In this document: positions 36,194-46,431 of the stretch, piece after piece
Layout: each line of letters starts with the position of its first letter
How positions within the stretch are numbered: position 1 is the stretch's first letter
DNA from: Bartonella sp. MM73XJBT.G
GTDB taxonomy: Bacteria; Pseudomonadota; Alphaproteobacteria; Rhizobiales; Rhizobiaceae
DNA: 64,000 bases
Assembly: GCF_028618435.1 (NCBI RefSeq)
Contig: NZ_JAQISW010000009.1
Coordinates: 1 to 64,000 of the forward strand
Direction: 5' to 3'
The notes under the pieces: model-generated
Seen by the model: only the letters and a program-made list of their open reading frames with translations
Database searches by the model: none
What the model was told of the DNA's origin: nothing
Translations under genes and position numbers: made by a program

Positions 36194-36235
36194 AAAAGTA
36201 AGAAATTTCCGATTACAGTCATGATATCAGTCAAG

Positions 36236-36793
36236 TTATTTTTTATTTTCTGGAGCTTCTGATTTTATAGGCATAGTAGAATTATTCAAGTTAAGTGTTT
36301 CAGACATTTCTTTTTTCACATTTTCTACAAGATCCTGCATAAGAGCAGAGCGCCATACATCAAATGTAGAATAGGAATCACGTGCAATATTAGGAACTTC
36401 TGTCAAAAACTTTTTACCGGTATCAGAATTATAAAATGCTGTGATTGCATCAAGCTCTTTTTGCGTAAAATACTTTGCATACACATGGGCAATCTCTTTT
36501 TCTAGATCAGAGCGCCTTTTAATTAAAGCAAGCGCCTGCTTATCAACAATATCAGAAATAGCTGTTGCCAAATTCGGATCATCACTGATCAGTTCATTTT
36601 TAAAATCTTGGACTGCATTTGGTAAAAAACTATCAAATTGATCCGTTGCATGGATAGCCCTAATCGCCTTTCGGGCTGAATCTAAATGTTGATCACTCAC
36701 ACCCTGTGCATAAACCATTCCAATATTCACAAAAAAAACAGCAATTGTACTGAAACACACGAAAAAACGCTGAAAAGAAAATATTATTCTCAT
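36236..36793 (-). CDS. DUF2059 domain protein, exported
   Basis: 185 residues. It has an N-terminal signal peptide (FFVCFSTIAVFFVNIGMVYA, cleavage after about residue 30), then the DUF2059 region with ELISDDPNLATAISDIVDKQ and KYFTQKELDAITAFYNSDTG (about 113-132), the family's best-conserved part. Periplasmic, function unknown. Widespread in alphaproteobacteria. It sits between rpiA and gor on the same strand. Confidence 0.85.
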   Translation of the reverse strand: MRIIFSFQRFFVCFSTIAVFFVNIGMVYAQGVSDQHLDSARKAIRAIHATDQFDSFLPNAVQDFKNELISDDPNLATAISDIVDKQALALIKRRSDLEKEIAHVYAKYFTQKELDAITAFYNSDTGKKFLTEVPNIARDSYSTFDVWRSALMQDLVENVKKEMSETLNLNNSTMPIKSEAPENKK

Positions 36794-36890
36794 TTAATGA
36801 TTACCCCAATCGCTAATTATAATTTAAATTCGTTATTCTACCCAAAATCTTTTTTTATTGTGCTAACACATCACCATGTAAATGTCTTTT

Positions 36891-37595
36891 CTAAAAATCA
36901 AATGGTTCTAAAATTTTTATTTGACCATCAGCCATAGCGATAATTGCACGTGAAGCCAACCCCAAAAAAAGACCATGCTCAACAACACCAGGAATGGAAA
37001 GAAGAGCATCCGATAATAATTTGGGCTGAAAAATGCATCCCCAAAATGCATCAAGAATAAAATGACCACCATCTGTTTTAAAAGGATTCTTTCCATTCAT
37101 TCGCAATGCAATTTCTCCAGAGAGTCCTAAATTATCAGCGACTTTTTCGATGGCTTTACGTGTTGTATGGATACCAAATGGATTCACTTCAATCGGTAGT
37201 GCAAAAGCACCAAGTCTTTTGACCATCTTTGTTTCATCAGCAATGACAAGCATTGCACGAGATGCCGATGCGACAATTTTTTCATACAACAATGCTCCCC
37301 CTCCCCCTTTAATGAGCATCATCTCAGGACCAATTTCATCTGCTCCATCAATATCAAGATCCAGTTCATGTATTTGTTCTAAAGTGCGAACAGGCACTCC
37401 AAACTTATGACAGAGCTGTTCAGAATATCGTGAAGTCGCAACACCGGTCACATGTAAACCGTCTGCAACACGCTCACCAAGAAGACGAATAAATTCATTA
37501 ACAGTTGAACCAGATCCGATACCAAGCCGCATATCATCTTCAATAAATTCAAGCGCTTTAATAGCTGCCCTTTTTTTTAACTGCTGAACATCCAT
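36891..37595 (-). CDS. rpiA: Ribose-5-phosphate isomerase A
   Basis: 234 residues. Motifs: the phosphate-binding [18 protein letters not shown] (about 25-42), [20 protein letters not shown] (about 81-100, holding catalytic Asp and Glu) and the [17 protein letters not shown] block. Interconverts ribose 5-phosphate and ribulose 5-phosphate in the pentose phosphate pathway. Confidence 0.95.
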   Translation of the reverse strand: MDVQQLKKRAAIKALEFIEDDMRLGIGSGSTVNEFIRLLGERVADGLHVTGVATSRYSEQLCHKFGVPVRTLEQIHELDLDIDGADEIGPEMMLIKGGGGALLYEKIVASASRAMLVIADETKMVKRLGAFALPIEVNPFGIHTTRKAIEKVADNLGLSGEIALRMNGKNPFKTDGGHFILDAFWGCIFQPKLLSDALLSIPGVVEHGLFLGLASRAIIAMADGQIKILEPFDF

Positions 37596-37928
37596 GAATG
37601 ACTTTACCTTTTATCCGCAAACAACATTTATCACCACTATTACTACCAATAATAATGATAATAAAAGGCAGTCTTTTTACTCAATCTATCTAAATTTAAC
37701 CACCATCTCTTTTTGAAGAGATGTTACTCGTTATAGAAATATATGATAAGAATAAAATAGGATAATCAACAATTATCTTTTTTATTTCTCCGAAAAAATT
37801 TGGAGACTTTTCCTCATTCACAATAAAATCGATAAGCTAATCAATAAAAAAAAACGCAAAAATGTATCAGAAATATCTTCTGTTGTTTTTTGTTTTGTTA
37901 ATTGTCCAGATATGAAAAAATGCGCAAA
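37596..37928. other. Intergenic stretch between comEC and rpiA
   Basis: AT-rich and without a gene. The only structure noted is a stem of 8-base arms (CATCTCTT / AAGAGATG, 4-base loop) at 37704-37723. Without a following T run I do not call it a terminator. Confidence 0.55.
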
Positions 37929-40205
37929 TTATATGTTTTTTTGTGAATATTTTCTGTGCATATTCCACGGTCTATAAAACCCTAGAGAAGACCAAATGAT
38001 ATCCCCACCTTTAGTCATCATAACGCTTCCTCTTAATAACAAGTGCTGGGGAGTAAATATTATTTTTGCCTTCTTATGACATGTTGGATTATGCATTACA
38101 AATGTCTGAATAAGAATATCTGCCTCTATACAGTGATCTATTCTTTCACGTAAAATGATAACTTTTAATCCATCCTCTAATAAGGATGTACATACATAAT
38201 GATCACAAACAAATTGTCCGTGAAACGAAGGACCGTACTTTGTTGGTTTAATCGTTTTATTCAAACGAAATGACTTTTTCCAGATAGCTGTTGTAAACTT
38301 AGAATGATGATAACGATCAATATATAATTTTCTATCATGGATAACACCCACGAGACGCATATTATCTGCTATAATCAATTGTACAGGTGAATGCATTATA
38401 CAAATAGAAATACCAGCCAAAATAAAAAGACTAAAAAAGAGCCTGATAGGTGTTTTGAAAAAAGTTAATCCAACCAAGCCTACACTCAATAAAACTAATG
38501 CAGACAACGGCATAAAGCCAGGATTCAAATCAGGAGAAATAGCCTTAATAGCATGTGCAATCTTTATCACAAGATCAATACCAAACCCCATAATTTGAAG
38601 AGGAAGCCATTCGAATCCTCCTAACATTGCAAGAACTGCGATTAATCCAAAAGGGATGACCAAAATTGAGATGATAGGCAAAGCAACAGCATTACTGATA
38701 ATGCTTAAAGATGCCATATTAGAAAAATGATAAGCAGCATAAATTCCACTTGCACTTCCTGCTACAAACGAAGACACACATGTTGAAAGTATTGATAAAA
38801 AAGCAAAATTTATCACTCTTTCTCCAACATAAGAGGAAATTATTTTTCTTGTACGAAAAAGTGACCTTCTGCTCCACCAATCAAAAAAAGCAATCAAAGC
38901 AGCCGTCGCAGAAAAAGACATTTGAAAGCTGGGGCCTAATATTTCATGGGGTCGAATCGCTAGAGTTATCAACCCCGCAATAGAAAAATTACGCATTGTT
39001 ATAGCAGAGCGATTACATAATATAGCAACCAACATAACAGCAATCATCACAAAACTTCTTTGTGCTGATACTGCTAAACCTGACAAGAGCAAATAAAAAG
39101 CCGTTATCATAAATGCAACGATAGCAGCAAATTTTTTATTGGAATAATAGGAAGAAAAAACTGGAAAAAATGCTAAAAAACTACGGATGCTCAAAAGAAC
39201 TAGGCCGCTCAACAAAGCCATATGTAAACCTGATATAGATAAAATGTGCGCTAATCCAGCCGTACGCAGTGCCTCGTTTATCTCATTTGAAATACCAGCA
39301 CGTTGTCCTGTTATGAGAGCTGCAGCAACACTTCCCTTTTCTCCTTCAAGAGCTAGAAGGATTCTTTGTGTCATCTTCATGCGTAAATTTTCAATTTTCT
39401 GTAGAATGATAGCGAATATTCCATCAGGCGGAGAAACGGATATTTTTATTGGTTTTCCTAAATAAACGCCTTGCGCCCCAATCCCTTTAAAGTAATTATG
39501 AAAACTAAAATCGTAGCCTCCTGGACGCACCGCCCCAGAGAATGCGCGAATCTTAACTCTCCCATACAGGCCATCGCCAATTGCTAATCCAGATGGCAAA
39601 TATCTTGCCGATACGCGAACACGATGAAGACTATGGTATAATATGGGCTTTTCTGTACTCAAAACATCCAAAACTAAGCGAAATCCCCTTTTGGGAACTG
39701 ACTCAACGGAAATAATTCTTCCCGTCAATGTGGTGACAATGTCACTGCTTAACATGGGGGTTGCAATACGCCACGTTTCTATTTTTGCCGCCAAAGCGCC
39801 CAATGCGATACAAAACAAAAATCCCGCAAGAATCCATATTTTTCGGTAAAAACGTGCAAGATAGAATATTCCCCCAAAGATGCTAACCGATACCCCCAAT
39901 TGTCCCCAACTTGGCTCCAGTTCTAAATGAAAATAAAAAATGATTCCTAAGGAAAAAAAGACTAAAATCAGTGAAAAAAGAATACCAAAAGAAACTTCTT
40001 TCTCGATACAATCCGCTAACCATTTTCTAATAACAATGATTGCTTTCTTTAAGAGCATTAATAAAAAAAGTTTTTGTTGCTTATAACTGCCATTCTTTGC
40101 ATCATCACAGCTAGAAAAAATACCCTGCCCTATCTGATATGCATTTTTTCTTTCTATAACAGATTTTGCGGATAAACCCTCTTTAACTTTACTTTGATTA
40201 AACAT
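37929..40205 (-). CDS. comEC: ComEC/Rec2-family membrane protein (DNA uptake channel)
   Basis: 758 residues. An N-terminal membrane part with DUF4131-like region precedes the competence membrane domain (LAHILSISGLHMALLSGLVL, about 320-339, the family's strongest motif, and a run of hydrophobic segments to about 600). The C-terminal part is a short remnant of the metallo-beta-lactamase-like domain (GVIHDRKLYIDRYHH). It would pass single-stranded DNA across the inner membrane in transformation. No other competence genes lie nearby. Confidence 0.88.
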   Translation of the reverse strand: MFNQSKVKEGLSAKSVIERKNAYQIGQGIFSSCDDAKNGSYKQQKLFLLMLLKKAIIVIRKWLADCIEKEVSFGILFSLILVFFSLGIIFYFHLELEPSWGQLGVSVSIFGGIFYLARFYRKIWILAGFLFCIALGALAAKIETWRIATPMLSSDIVTTLTGRIISVESVPKRGFRLVLDVLSTEKPILYHSLHRVRVSARYLPSGLAIGDGLYGRVKIRAFSGAVRPGGYDFSFHNYFKGIGAQGVYLGKPIKISVSPPDGIFAIILQKIENLRMKMTQRILLALEGEKGSVAAALITGQRAGISNEINEALRTAGLAHILSISGLHMALLSGLVLLSIRSFLAFFPVFSSYYSNKKFAAIVAFMITAFYLLLSGLAVSAQRSFVMIAVMLVAILCNRSAITMRNFSIAGLITLAIRPHEILGPSFQMSFSATAALIAFFDWWSRRSLFRTRKIISSYVGERVINFAFLSILSTCVSSFVAGSASGIYAAYHFSNMASLSIISNAVALPIISILVIPFGLIAVLAMLGGFEWLPLQIMGFGIDLVIKIAHAIKAISPDLNPGFMPLSALVLLSVGLVGLTFFKTPIRLFFSLFILAGISICIMHSPVQLIIADNMRLVGVIHDRKLYIDRYHHSKFTTAIWKKSFRLNKTIKPTKYGPSFHGQFVCDHYVCTSLLEDGLKVIILRERIDHCIEADILIQTFVMHNPTCHKKAKIIFTPQHLLLRGSVMMTKGGDIIWSSLGFYRPWNMHRKYSQKNI

Positions 40206-40315
40206 CCGCTCCCCACTTTAACTCGCAATGCGGCTATTGCACACCCCGTCACCTATGCTAACATGACCTTTCTATAAAGTTCCATAAGTATATCTCAATT
40301 TAAAGGAAAATATTC

Positions 40316-41746
40316 GTGTCTGTTATTACTCGTTTTGCCCCCTCTCCCACAGGATTTCTACATATTGGTGGTGCTCGTACTGCTCTTTTTAATTGGCTTT
40401 ATGCAAAACATACCGGTGGAAAAATGCTTCTACGCATTGAAGATACAGATCGAGAACGCTCAACAGAAGCAGCTGTAAAAGCCATTATAGATGGCCTATA
40501 CTGGATGGGACTTAGTTATGATGGTTCCCCTATTTCGCAATTCGAACGTGCAGAACGTCACCGCCAAATCGCCGAACAGTTGGTCAAAAATGGCAAAGCG
40601 TATTATTGTTATGCCTCACCTGAAGAGTTAGCTGAAATGCGTGAAAAAGCCCGTGCAGAAGGACGCCCCCCTCGTTATGACGGACGTTGGCGTAACCGGG
40701 ATGCTTCTGAAGCGCCTCAAGGTGTCAAACCTGTTATTCGCATCAAAGCTCCTGAGGAGGGAGAAACAGTTGTACACGACCGTGTTCAAGGTGATGTTCA
40801 TTTTCCTAATAAAGATTTAGATGACTTTATTATCTTGCGCTCTGATGGTTCGCCTACCTATATGCATGCTGTTGTCGTTGATGATCACGATATGGGTGTC
40901 ACACATATCATACGGGGTGATGATCATCTAACCAATGCAGCCCGACAAACGATCATCTTTAAAGCTATGGGATGGGATATTCCTGTTATGGCTCATATTC
41001 CTCTTATCCATGGTGAAAATGGTGCAAAATTATCAAAGCGGCATGGTGCGCTGGGTGTTGATGCTTATAAAACAATGGGATACCTTCCTGCTGCTTTGCG
41101 CAATTATCTTGTCCGTTTAGGGTGGAGCCATGGTGATGACGAACTTATGTCACTTAAAGATATGATTTCTTGGTTCGATATTGAAGATATTAACAAAGGT
41201 GCTGCTCGTTTTGATCTCAGAAAGCTCGATTCCATCAACGGACATTATATGCGCATGAGCAATGATCAAGAACTTTTTGATGCCGCTCTTGATATTCTAC
41301 CAGAAACCAATGGGGGAGCACAAATCATTGAAAGACTTGATGAACAACGTCGTGTTCAATTTTTCAAAGCAATCCCACATTTGAAAGAGCGTTCAAAAAC
41401 ACTGTGTGAACTGATTGACAATGCCTCCTTCATTTTTACGCAGAGACCATTACAGCTTAGCGAAAAAGCACAAATGCTTTTAGATAAAAATGGACGAACC
41501 ATTTTAAATGATCTTTACCTTTCCTTAAAAGCTTGCCCCTCTTGGGATACAAAAGCTCTCGATGAAACTCTTCGCTCTTATATCCAAACACAGAATCTTA
41601 AATTTGGATCTATCGCCCAACCTCTTCGTGCGGCTCTCACAGGATGTACCACATCGCCAGGTGTTTTGGATGTTCTTATTTTACTAGGACGCGATGAAGC
41701 TCTTCATCGCATTAATGACCAACTTATCACAACGATAGGTTCATGA
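40316..41746 (+). CDS. gltX: Glutamyl-tRNA synthetase, second copy
   Basis: 476 residues starting at GTG (an AAGGAAA ribosome binding site precedes it). The class I motifs are canonical: [13 protein letters not shown] and [11 protein letters not shown] (about 238-248). Zinc-site-like cysteines are not obvious. Compared with the copy at 30019-31392 this one has a standard KMSKS equivalent and a HIGG rather than HIGN. It is alone in its orientation, divergent from comEC, and precedes gltA. Confidence 0.93.
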   Translation: MSVITRFAPSPTGFLHIGGARTALFNWLYAKHTGGKMLLRIEDTDRERSTEAAVKAIIDGLYWMGLSYDGSPISQFERAERHRQIAEQLVKNGKAYYCYASPEELAEMREKARAEGRPPRYDGRWRNRDASEAPQGVKPVIRIKAPEEGETVVHDRVQGDVHFPNKDLDDFIILRSDGSPTYMHAVVVDDHDMGVTHIIRGDDHLTNAARQTIIFKAMGWDIPVMAHIPLIHGENGAKLSKRHGALGVDAYKTMGYLPAALRNYLVRLGWSHGDDELMSLKDMISWFDIEDINKGAARFDLRKLDSINGHYMRMSNDQELFDAALDILPETNGGAQIIERLDEQRRVQFFKAIPHLKERSKTLCELIDNASFIFTQRPLQLSEKAQMLLDKNGRTILNDLYLSLKACPSWDTKALDETLRSYIQTQNLKFGSIAQPLRAALTGCTTSPGVLDVLILLGRDEALHRINDQLITTIGS

Positions 41747-41830
41747 TGTGTACTAGGTATATCTCCTCAAATGAGTATCTCATGTAGATACTTCAACGTA
41801 ATCTAAAAAGAGTTTTTTTATCTTATATCA

Positions 41831-41859
41831 TTGAAATACAGTTTTTATTGAGTAATAAT
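41831..41859 (+). promoter_or_regulatory. Candidate gltA promoter
   Basis: TTGAAA (41831-41836), a 17-base spacer and AATAAT (41854-41859), about 155 bases before the gltA start. A long leader follows. Sequence match only. Confidence 0.45.
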
Positions 41860-41880
41860 GATCAATAAGGAAATGTTTTT

Positions 41881-41912
41881 AGATTGCATGTCCTCATTTT
41901 TAGAGGCAATCT
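41881..41912 (+). other. Hairpin in the gltA leader
   Basis: AGATTGC pairs with GCAATCT, and an inner CCTC pairs with GAGG, giving a stem with a small bulge in the leader RNA about 100 bases before gltA. It could stabilise the message or regulate it; nothing further can be said. Confidence 0.4.
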
Positions 41913-42014
41913 ACCCTCAATACAAGTAAGAAAAGCTTCAGTTATTATATATCTCACACTCTCATGAAGCAGAGTCTTAATTTTTAGAAGAGAAGGATCT
42001 GAAAGGAATACCGA

Positions 42015-43310
42015 ATGTCTGAGAATAACGCGCATATTATTGTGAACGATAAAAAAGTAGAGCTTCCCCTGCGTAAAGGCACGAGTGGACCCGAGGTCAT
42101 CGAAATCGCTTCTCTCTACAAAAAAACCAATATTTTTACCTATGATCCTGGTTTTACTTCAACAGCTTCTTGTGAATCAAAAATTACTTATATTGATGGC
42201 GATAAAGGGATATTGCTTTATCGTGGATATCCTATCGAACAATTAGCTGAAAAAGGAGACTTTCTCGAAAGTTGTTATCTTCTCCTTTATGGGGAACTCC
42301 CAACACAGAAAGAAAAAAACGACTTTGATCGATGTATCATGCAGCATACAATGGTCCACGAGCAATTTTCACGCTTCTTCCACGGCTTTCGTCGTGACTC
42401 TCATCCCATGGCTGTCATGGTTGCCTGCCTTGGTGCTATGTCTGCTTTCTATCACGACTCTATTGATATTACAGATCCACACCAGAGAATGATTGCTTCT
42501 GTTCGTCTTATCTCAAAAGTTCCAACACTTGCTGCTATGGCTTATAAATATAGTATTGGACAAGCATTTGTTTATCCCCGCAATGATCTTAGTTATGCTA
42601 CAAATTTCCTCCGTATGTGCTTTGCTGTTCCTTGTGAAGAATATAAAACAAACCCTGTACTTGCTCGGGCGATGGATCAAATCTTTATCCTTCATGCCGA
42701 TCATGAACAAAATGCTTCTACATCTACGGTACGTCTTGCTGGATCATCAGGTGCTAATCCGTTTGCCTGTATTGCAGCAGGTGTTGCATGCCTTTGGGGA
42801 CCAGCGCATGGTGGTGCCAATGAAGCATGTCTAAAAATGCTACAGGAAATAGGTTCTATTAAAAGAATTCCTGAATTTATTGCACGTGCAAAAGATAAAA
42901 ATGATCCTTTCCGCCTTATGGGCTTTGGTCATCGCGTCTATAAAAATTATGACCCACGTGCAAAAATCATGCAAAAAACTTGTCATGAAGTTTTAAAAGA
43001 GCTCAATATTCAAGATGATCCGCTTCTTGATATTGCAATAGAACTGGAAAAAATTGCCTTAAGTGATGAATATTTTATTGAGAAAAAGCTTTATCCCAAT
43101 GTTGATTTTTATTCCGGCATTACATTAAAAGCTTTAGGCTTTCCAACCGAAATGTTTACTGTTCTTTTTGCATTAGCACGCAGTGTTGGGTGGGTGGCAC
43201 AGTGGAAAGAAATGATTGAAGATCCTGCACAAAAAATTGGTCGTCCTCGACAACTCTATACAGGCTATGCTATGCGTGACTATGTTCCTATAGATAAACG
43301 TGTTAATTAA
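42015..43310 (+). CDS. gltA: Citrate synthase
   Basis: Condenses acetyl-CoA and oxaloacetate to begin the citric acid cycle. 431 residues of the hexameric type II form. Catalytic regions: [20 protein letters not shown] (His, about 235-254), [13 protein letters not shown] (His, about 273-285), [17 protein letters not shown] (about 314-330) and [16 protein letters not shown] (Asp, about 373-388). This is the gene commonly used for Bartonella typing. A strong hairpin follows the stop. Confidence 0.97.
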   Translation: MSENNAHIIVNDKKVELPLRKGTSGPEVIEIASLYKKTNIFTYDPGFTSTASCESKITYIDGDKGILLYRGYPIEQLAEKGDFLESCYLLLYGELPTQKEKNDFDRCIMQHTMVHEQFSRFFHGFRRDSHPMAVMVACLGAMSAFYHDSIDITDPHQRMIASVRLISKVPTLAAMAYKYSIGQAFVYPRNDLSYATNFLRMCFAVPCEEYKTNPVLARAMDQIFILHADHEQNASTSTVRLAGSSGANPFACIAAGVACLWGPAHGGANEACLKMLQEIGSIKRIPEFIARAKDKNDPFRLMGFGHRVYKNYDPRAKIMQKTCHEVLKELNIQDDPLLDIAIELEKIALSDEYFIEKKLYPNVDFYSGITLKALGFPTEMFTVLFALARSVGWVAQWKEMIEDPAQKIGRPRQLYTGYAMRDYVPIDKRVN

Positions 43311-43321
43311 AGAAAGAAATC

Positions 43322-43351
43322 AATAAAGCTTCAGTAAACTGAAGCTTTATT
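43322..43351 (+). terminator. Terminator hairpin after gltA
   Basis: A perfect stem of 13-base arms (AATAAAGCTTCAG and its complement) around a TAAA loop, 11 bases after the gltA stop. The arm itself ends in TTTATT, so the stem could act in both directions. Confidence 0.75.
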
Positions 43352-43556
43352 ATAAATGAGTAAACAACATCCTTTAAAATTTTTTACAACGATGATCAAT
43401 TAATTTTAAATGAAACTATTAAAGTTCATCCCATCATTAACAATAGCTTTCTTTCCTATATTTCTCCTCCCATACTTGTTGATACAAATAAATCATTTTT
43501 TTGACTATGGTCCAGTGTAATAATAATAACAAAATGGGGACAGATAATTTTTTACA

Positions 43557-43585
43557 TTGCTCCTAAAGAGCTTACAGATTATAAG
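43557..43585 (+). promoter_or_regulatory. Promoter of first binding-protein gene
   Basis: TTGCTC (43557-43562), 17 bases, TATAAG (43580-43585). The same arrangement, with the spacer end CTTACAGAT conserved, is found before the second copy at 44804. Conservation between duplicated copies supports function. Confidence 0.6.
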
Positions 43586-43633
43586 GGGGCTTCATCGTTT
43601 CATATTTTTCAGCTTATTGAATAGGAGAACATT

Positions 43634-44386
43634 ATGAAGTTATTAATAAGAGTTCTTATAATAAGCGCAACACTCTTTACCCTACCAGCTAATTCTCAAA
43701 CTTTGAAAATTGCAAGTGATGCTTCTTATCCCCCTTTTAGTTATATTGACTCAAATAATGAGCTTAAAGGGTTTGATATTGATATATCTTATGCTCTTTG
43801 TGAAAGAATGAATATTGAATGTACCATTGTCACGCAAGAGTTCGAGGGGATGATTCCCGGTCTTCTGGCAAAAAAATACGATGCGATTGTTTCTTCCCTT
43901 TCTCCTACAAAAGAGCGCTTGCAAAAAGTTGATTTTACAGATCCTTACTACAACACAGTACTGGCAGTTATTGTTACCAAGGCTTCAGAAATTAAAGAAA
44001 TCTCGACACAAGCCTTTAGAGGTAAAAATCTTGGTGTACAATCGAATACAACACAATCTGCCTATGTAGAAGACCACTATGCTTCTGAAGGTGTAAATAT
44101 CAAACTCTATCCTTCTACAATAGAAGTCAATCGTGACCTTTTAAACCATCGGCTTGATATCATCATCTTTGATAAAGTAAAGGCATTAAATTGGCTTGAA
44201 AATGAAGGAAAGGATTGCTGTAAGCTTCTAGGAACTTTAGAAGAAACAAAATTTCCTGTCGCAATTGCAATCCGTCAAAATAATAATGATCTTAAAAATA
44301 GCTTCAATAAAGCAATACAAGAAATTCGTGCTGATGGAACCTATGAAAAAATTATGAAAAAATATTTTACATTCGATCTCAATTAA
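43634..44386 (+). CDS. Amino-acid ABC transporter substrate-binding protein, copy 1
   Basis: 250 residues of the SBP family 3 (polar amino acids, lysine/arginine/ornithine type). A signal peptide (about 1-22) leads to KIASDASYPPFSYIDSNNEL (about 24-43), GFDIDISYALCERM (about 46-59) and TDPYYNTVLAVIV. Nearly the same as the next gene through most of its length. Captures the amino acid in the periplasm and passes it to the permeases encoded downstream. A GGAGA ribosome binding site precedes the ATG. Confidence 0.9.
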   Translation: MKLLIRVLIISATLFTLPANSQTLKIASDASYPPFSYIDSNNELKGFDIDISYALCERMNIECTIVTQEFEGMIPGLLAKKYDAIVSSLSPTKERLQKVDFTDPYYNTVLAVIVTKASEIKEISTQAFRGKNLGVQSNTTQSAYVEDHYASEGVNIKLYPSTIEVNRDLLNHRLDIIIFDKVKALNWLENEGKDCCKLLGTLEETKFPVAIAIRQNNNDLKNSFNKAIQEIRADGTYEKIMKKYFTFDLN

Positions 44387-44878
44387 ATATCACAATGGAT
44401 TGAAATTAATCTCTTTAAGGAAGATTTTTTAACTCTTTGTTGAATATGCAAGTGTAATTAGAAATTCAGTGTCTTGAAAGGTTTGGATTTATCAAAGATA
44501 ATAATTTCTAATTATTTCTCGATTTTTGAATGTTTATGGAATCCAATGATAACAATGAGATTTTATTTTATTAGAATCTAATTTTTTATGTTAAAATTGA
44601 ATAATCTTATTTTAAAAGAACAATCTCCAATCTTTACTCCTACAATGATGCAAATTAGTCGTTTCAGGAAAGTTGAGCTATCATACAAGCAATAAGATAT
44701 TTATTCTTCTTTCAATCAATAAAAAAGATAATTTTTGGGGTAATAATGTCTAGTATCATAATCTAATATCATAATCTAAAATAAATACCGATAAATTTTT
44801 GCATTGCTCTAGAAAAGCTTACAGATTATAAAAACGTGAAAACTTCATATTTTTCCGCTTATCCAATAGGAGAATATC
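44387..44878. other. Intergenic region between the duplicated binding-protein genes
   Basis: AT-rich, no gene. Near 44752-44778 the word TATCATAATCTA is repeated in tandem. The last 90 bases are a diverged copy of the region before the first binding-protein gene, including its promoter. Confidence 0.6.
44804..44832 (+). promoter_or_regulatory. Promoter of second binding-protein gene
   Basis: TTGCTC (44804-44809), 17 bases, TATAAA (44827-44832), matching the promoter before copy 1. The -10 is slightly closer to consensus than that of copy 1. The permease and ATPase genes probably share this transcript. Confidence 0.6.
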
Positions 44879-45631
44879 ATGAAACTATTAGCAGGAGCTC
44901 TTATAATAAGCGCTGCGCTACTTACCTCATTGGCTGATGCGAAAACATTAAAAATCGCCAGTGAAGGCACTTATCCTCCCTTTAGTTATATTGACTCAAA
45001 TAATGAGCTTAAAGGGTTTGATATTGATATATCTTATGCCCTTTGTAAAAAAATGAATGTTGAATGTACCATTGTCACGCAAGATTTTGAGGGAATGATC
45101 CCTGGACTTATTGCAAAAAAATATGATGCTATTGTTGCTTCTCTTTCTCATACACAAGAGCGTTTACAAAAAATTGACTTCACAGATCCTTACTACGATA
45201 CAGCACTGGCTATCATTGTTACCAAAGCTTCAGGAATTAAGGACCTTTCGGCACAAAGCTTTAGAGGCAGAAATCTTGGTGTGCAATCGAATACAACACA
45301 AGCTGTTTATGCGGAAGACCATTATGCCTCTGAAGAGGTAAAAATCAAACTCTACCCTTCTACAATAGAAGTAAATCGTGACCTTTTAAATCATCGACTT
45401 GATCTGATTATTGTTGATAAATTACAAGCATTAAATTGGCTTAAAAATGAAGGGAAAGATTGCTGTCTCCTCCTGGGAACTCTGGAAGAAATTAAATTTC
45501 CTGTTGCAATCGCACTGCGTCAAAACAATAATGATCTTAAAAATAAGTTCAATAAAGCAATAAAAGAAATCCGTTTGGATGGAACTTATGAGAAAATTAT
45601 GAGAAAATATTTCACAAACGATGTTTATTAA
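44879..45631 (+). CDS. Amino-acid ABC transporter substrate-binding protein, copy 2
   Basis: 250 residues, same length as copy 1 and aligned with it without gaps by eye. Blocks such as SNNELKGFDIDISYALC and LYPSTIEVNRDLLNHRLD are identical. The differences are scattered, with changes such as FDKVKALNWLEN to VDKLQALNWLKN. The signal peptide ends ALLTSLADA. Probably a recent tandem duplicate that has begun to diverge in ligand or expression. It is directly followed by the permease genes. Confidence 0.9.
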   Translation: MKLLAGALIISAALLTSLADAKTLKIASEGTYPPFSYIDSNNELKGFDIDISYALCKKMNVECTIVTQDFEGMIPGLIAKKYDAIVASLSHTQERLQKIDFTDPYYDTALAIIVTKASGIKDLSAQSFRGRNLGVQSNTTQAVYAEDHYASEEVKIKLYPSTIEVNRDLLNHRLDLIIVDKLQALNWLKNEGKDCCLLLGTLEEIKFPVAIALRQNNNDLKNKFNKAIKEIRLDGTYEKIMRKYFTNDVY

Positions 45632-45708
45632 ATGTCACTATGATATTTAAATAAAATCTACTGTTTACTTCTAAAAAATTATCTAACTCTTTCATGAGGA
45701 ACGCGAGA

Positions 45709-46431
45709 ATGATTGAAAATTTAGCATTGCTATCATTTAGCAGTGGTGGATGGGGAACGGTTATACTTTCTAGCGCAGGAGTGACATTGTCATTGGCGTT
45801 ATGTTGCGGCTTTCTAGGACTTCCTCTAGGACTTCTAAATGCAGTGATGATTCGATCCAATATTAAGATGGCTAAAGCTATAGCTCGTCTCTTTTCAACG
45901 GTATTTCGTGGGCTACCAGAACTTTTAACCTTGTTTTTAGTGTACTATGGATTACAAAGCCTTATTCAAAATATCTTTGACTATTTTAATCTTGAAGTCA
46001 TGTTCAGTATCAATGCTTTTGTTGCTGGTGTTCTTGCACTGAGTATGGTTTTTGCCGCTTTCTCTTGTGAAGTTTGGCTTGGAGCATTCAACATTTTTGA
46101 TAAAGGGCAATATGAGGCTGCTAAAGCTTTAGGGCTTTCACGCTCAACCACATTCTTTCGTATTGTCTTCCCTCAGCTCATTCGAAATGCCTTGCCAGGA
46201 CTTTCTAATAATTGGCTTACTTTACTGAAAGATACATCCCTTGTTTCAACCATCGCACTTGTTGATCTCATGCGACAAACGAATTTAGCTGTCGCTGCAA
46301 CCAACAAACCCATGCTATTTTATCTTGTAGCATGCTTACTCTATTTATTATTTTCAGCGTTTTTTGGCACAATCCTACGCCATTTGGAAACATACACTCA
46401 AATAGGCTATAAAAAGGTGCAAAGTCAATGA
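45709..46431 (+). CDS. Amino-acid ABC transporter permease 1
   Basis: About 240 residues from the ATG with an AGGA ribosome binding site eight bases upstream; an ATG five codons earlier is possible. It has several membrane segments, a TVFRGLPELLTLFLVYYG block typical of the HisMQ group, and the EAA loop EAAKALGLSRSTTFFRIVFP (about 144-163) that contacts the ATPase. Its stop overlaps the next permease start as ATGA. Confidence 0.9.
   Translation: MIENLALLSFSSGGWGTVILSSAGVTLSLALCCGFLGLPLGLLNAVMIRSNIKMAKAIARLFSTVFRGLPELLTLFLVYYGLQSLIQNIFDYFNLEVMFSINAFVAGVLALSMVFAAFSCEVWLGAFNIFDKGQYEAAKALGLSRSTTFFRIVFPQLIRNALPGLSNNWLTLLKDTSLVSTIALVDLMRQTNLAVAATNKPMLFYLVACLLYLLFSAFFGTILRHLETYTQIGYKKVQSQ

Larger units (their letters stand above)
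43311..43633. other. gltA to binding-protein intergenic region
   Basis: Holds the gltA terminator at its left end and the promoter of the first binding-protein gene at its right end. The bases between are AT-rich with no gene. Confidence 0.6.

Noticed and set aside
37704-37723. Stem of 8-bp arms between comEC and rpiA as a terminator
   Set aside because: No T run follows in either direction and the stem is AT-rich.
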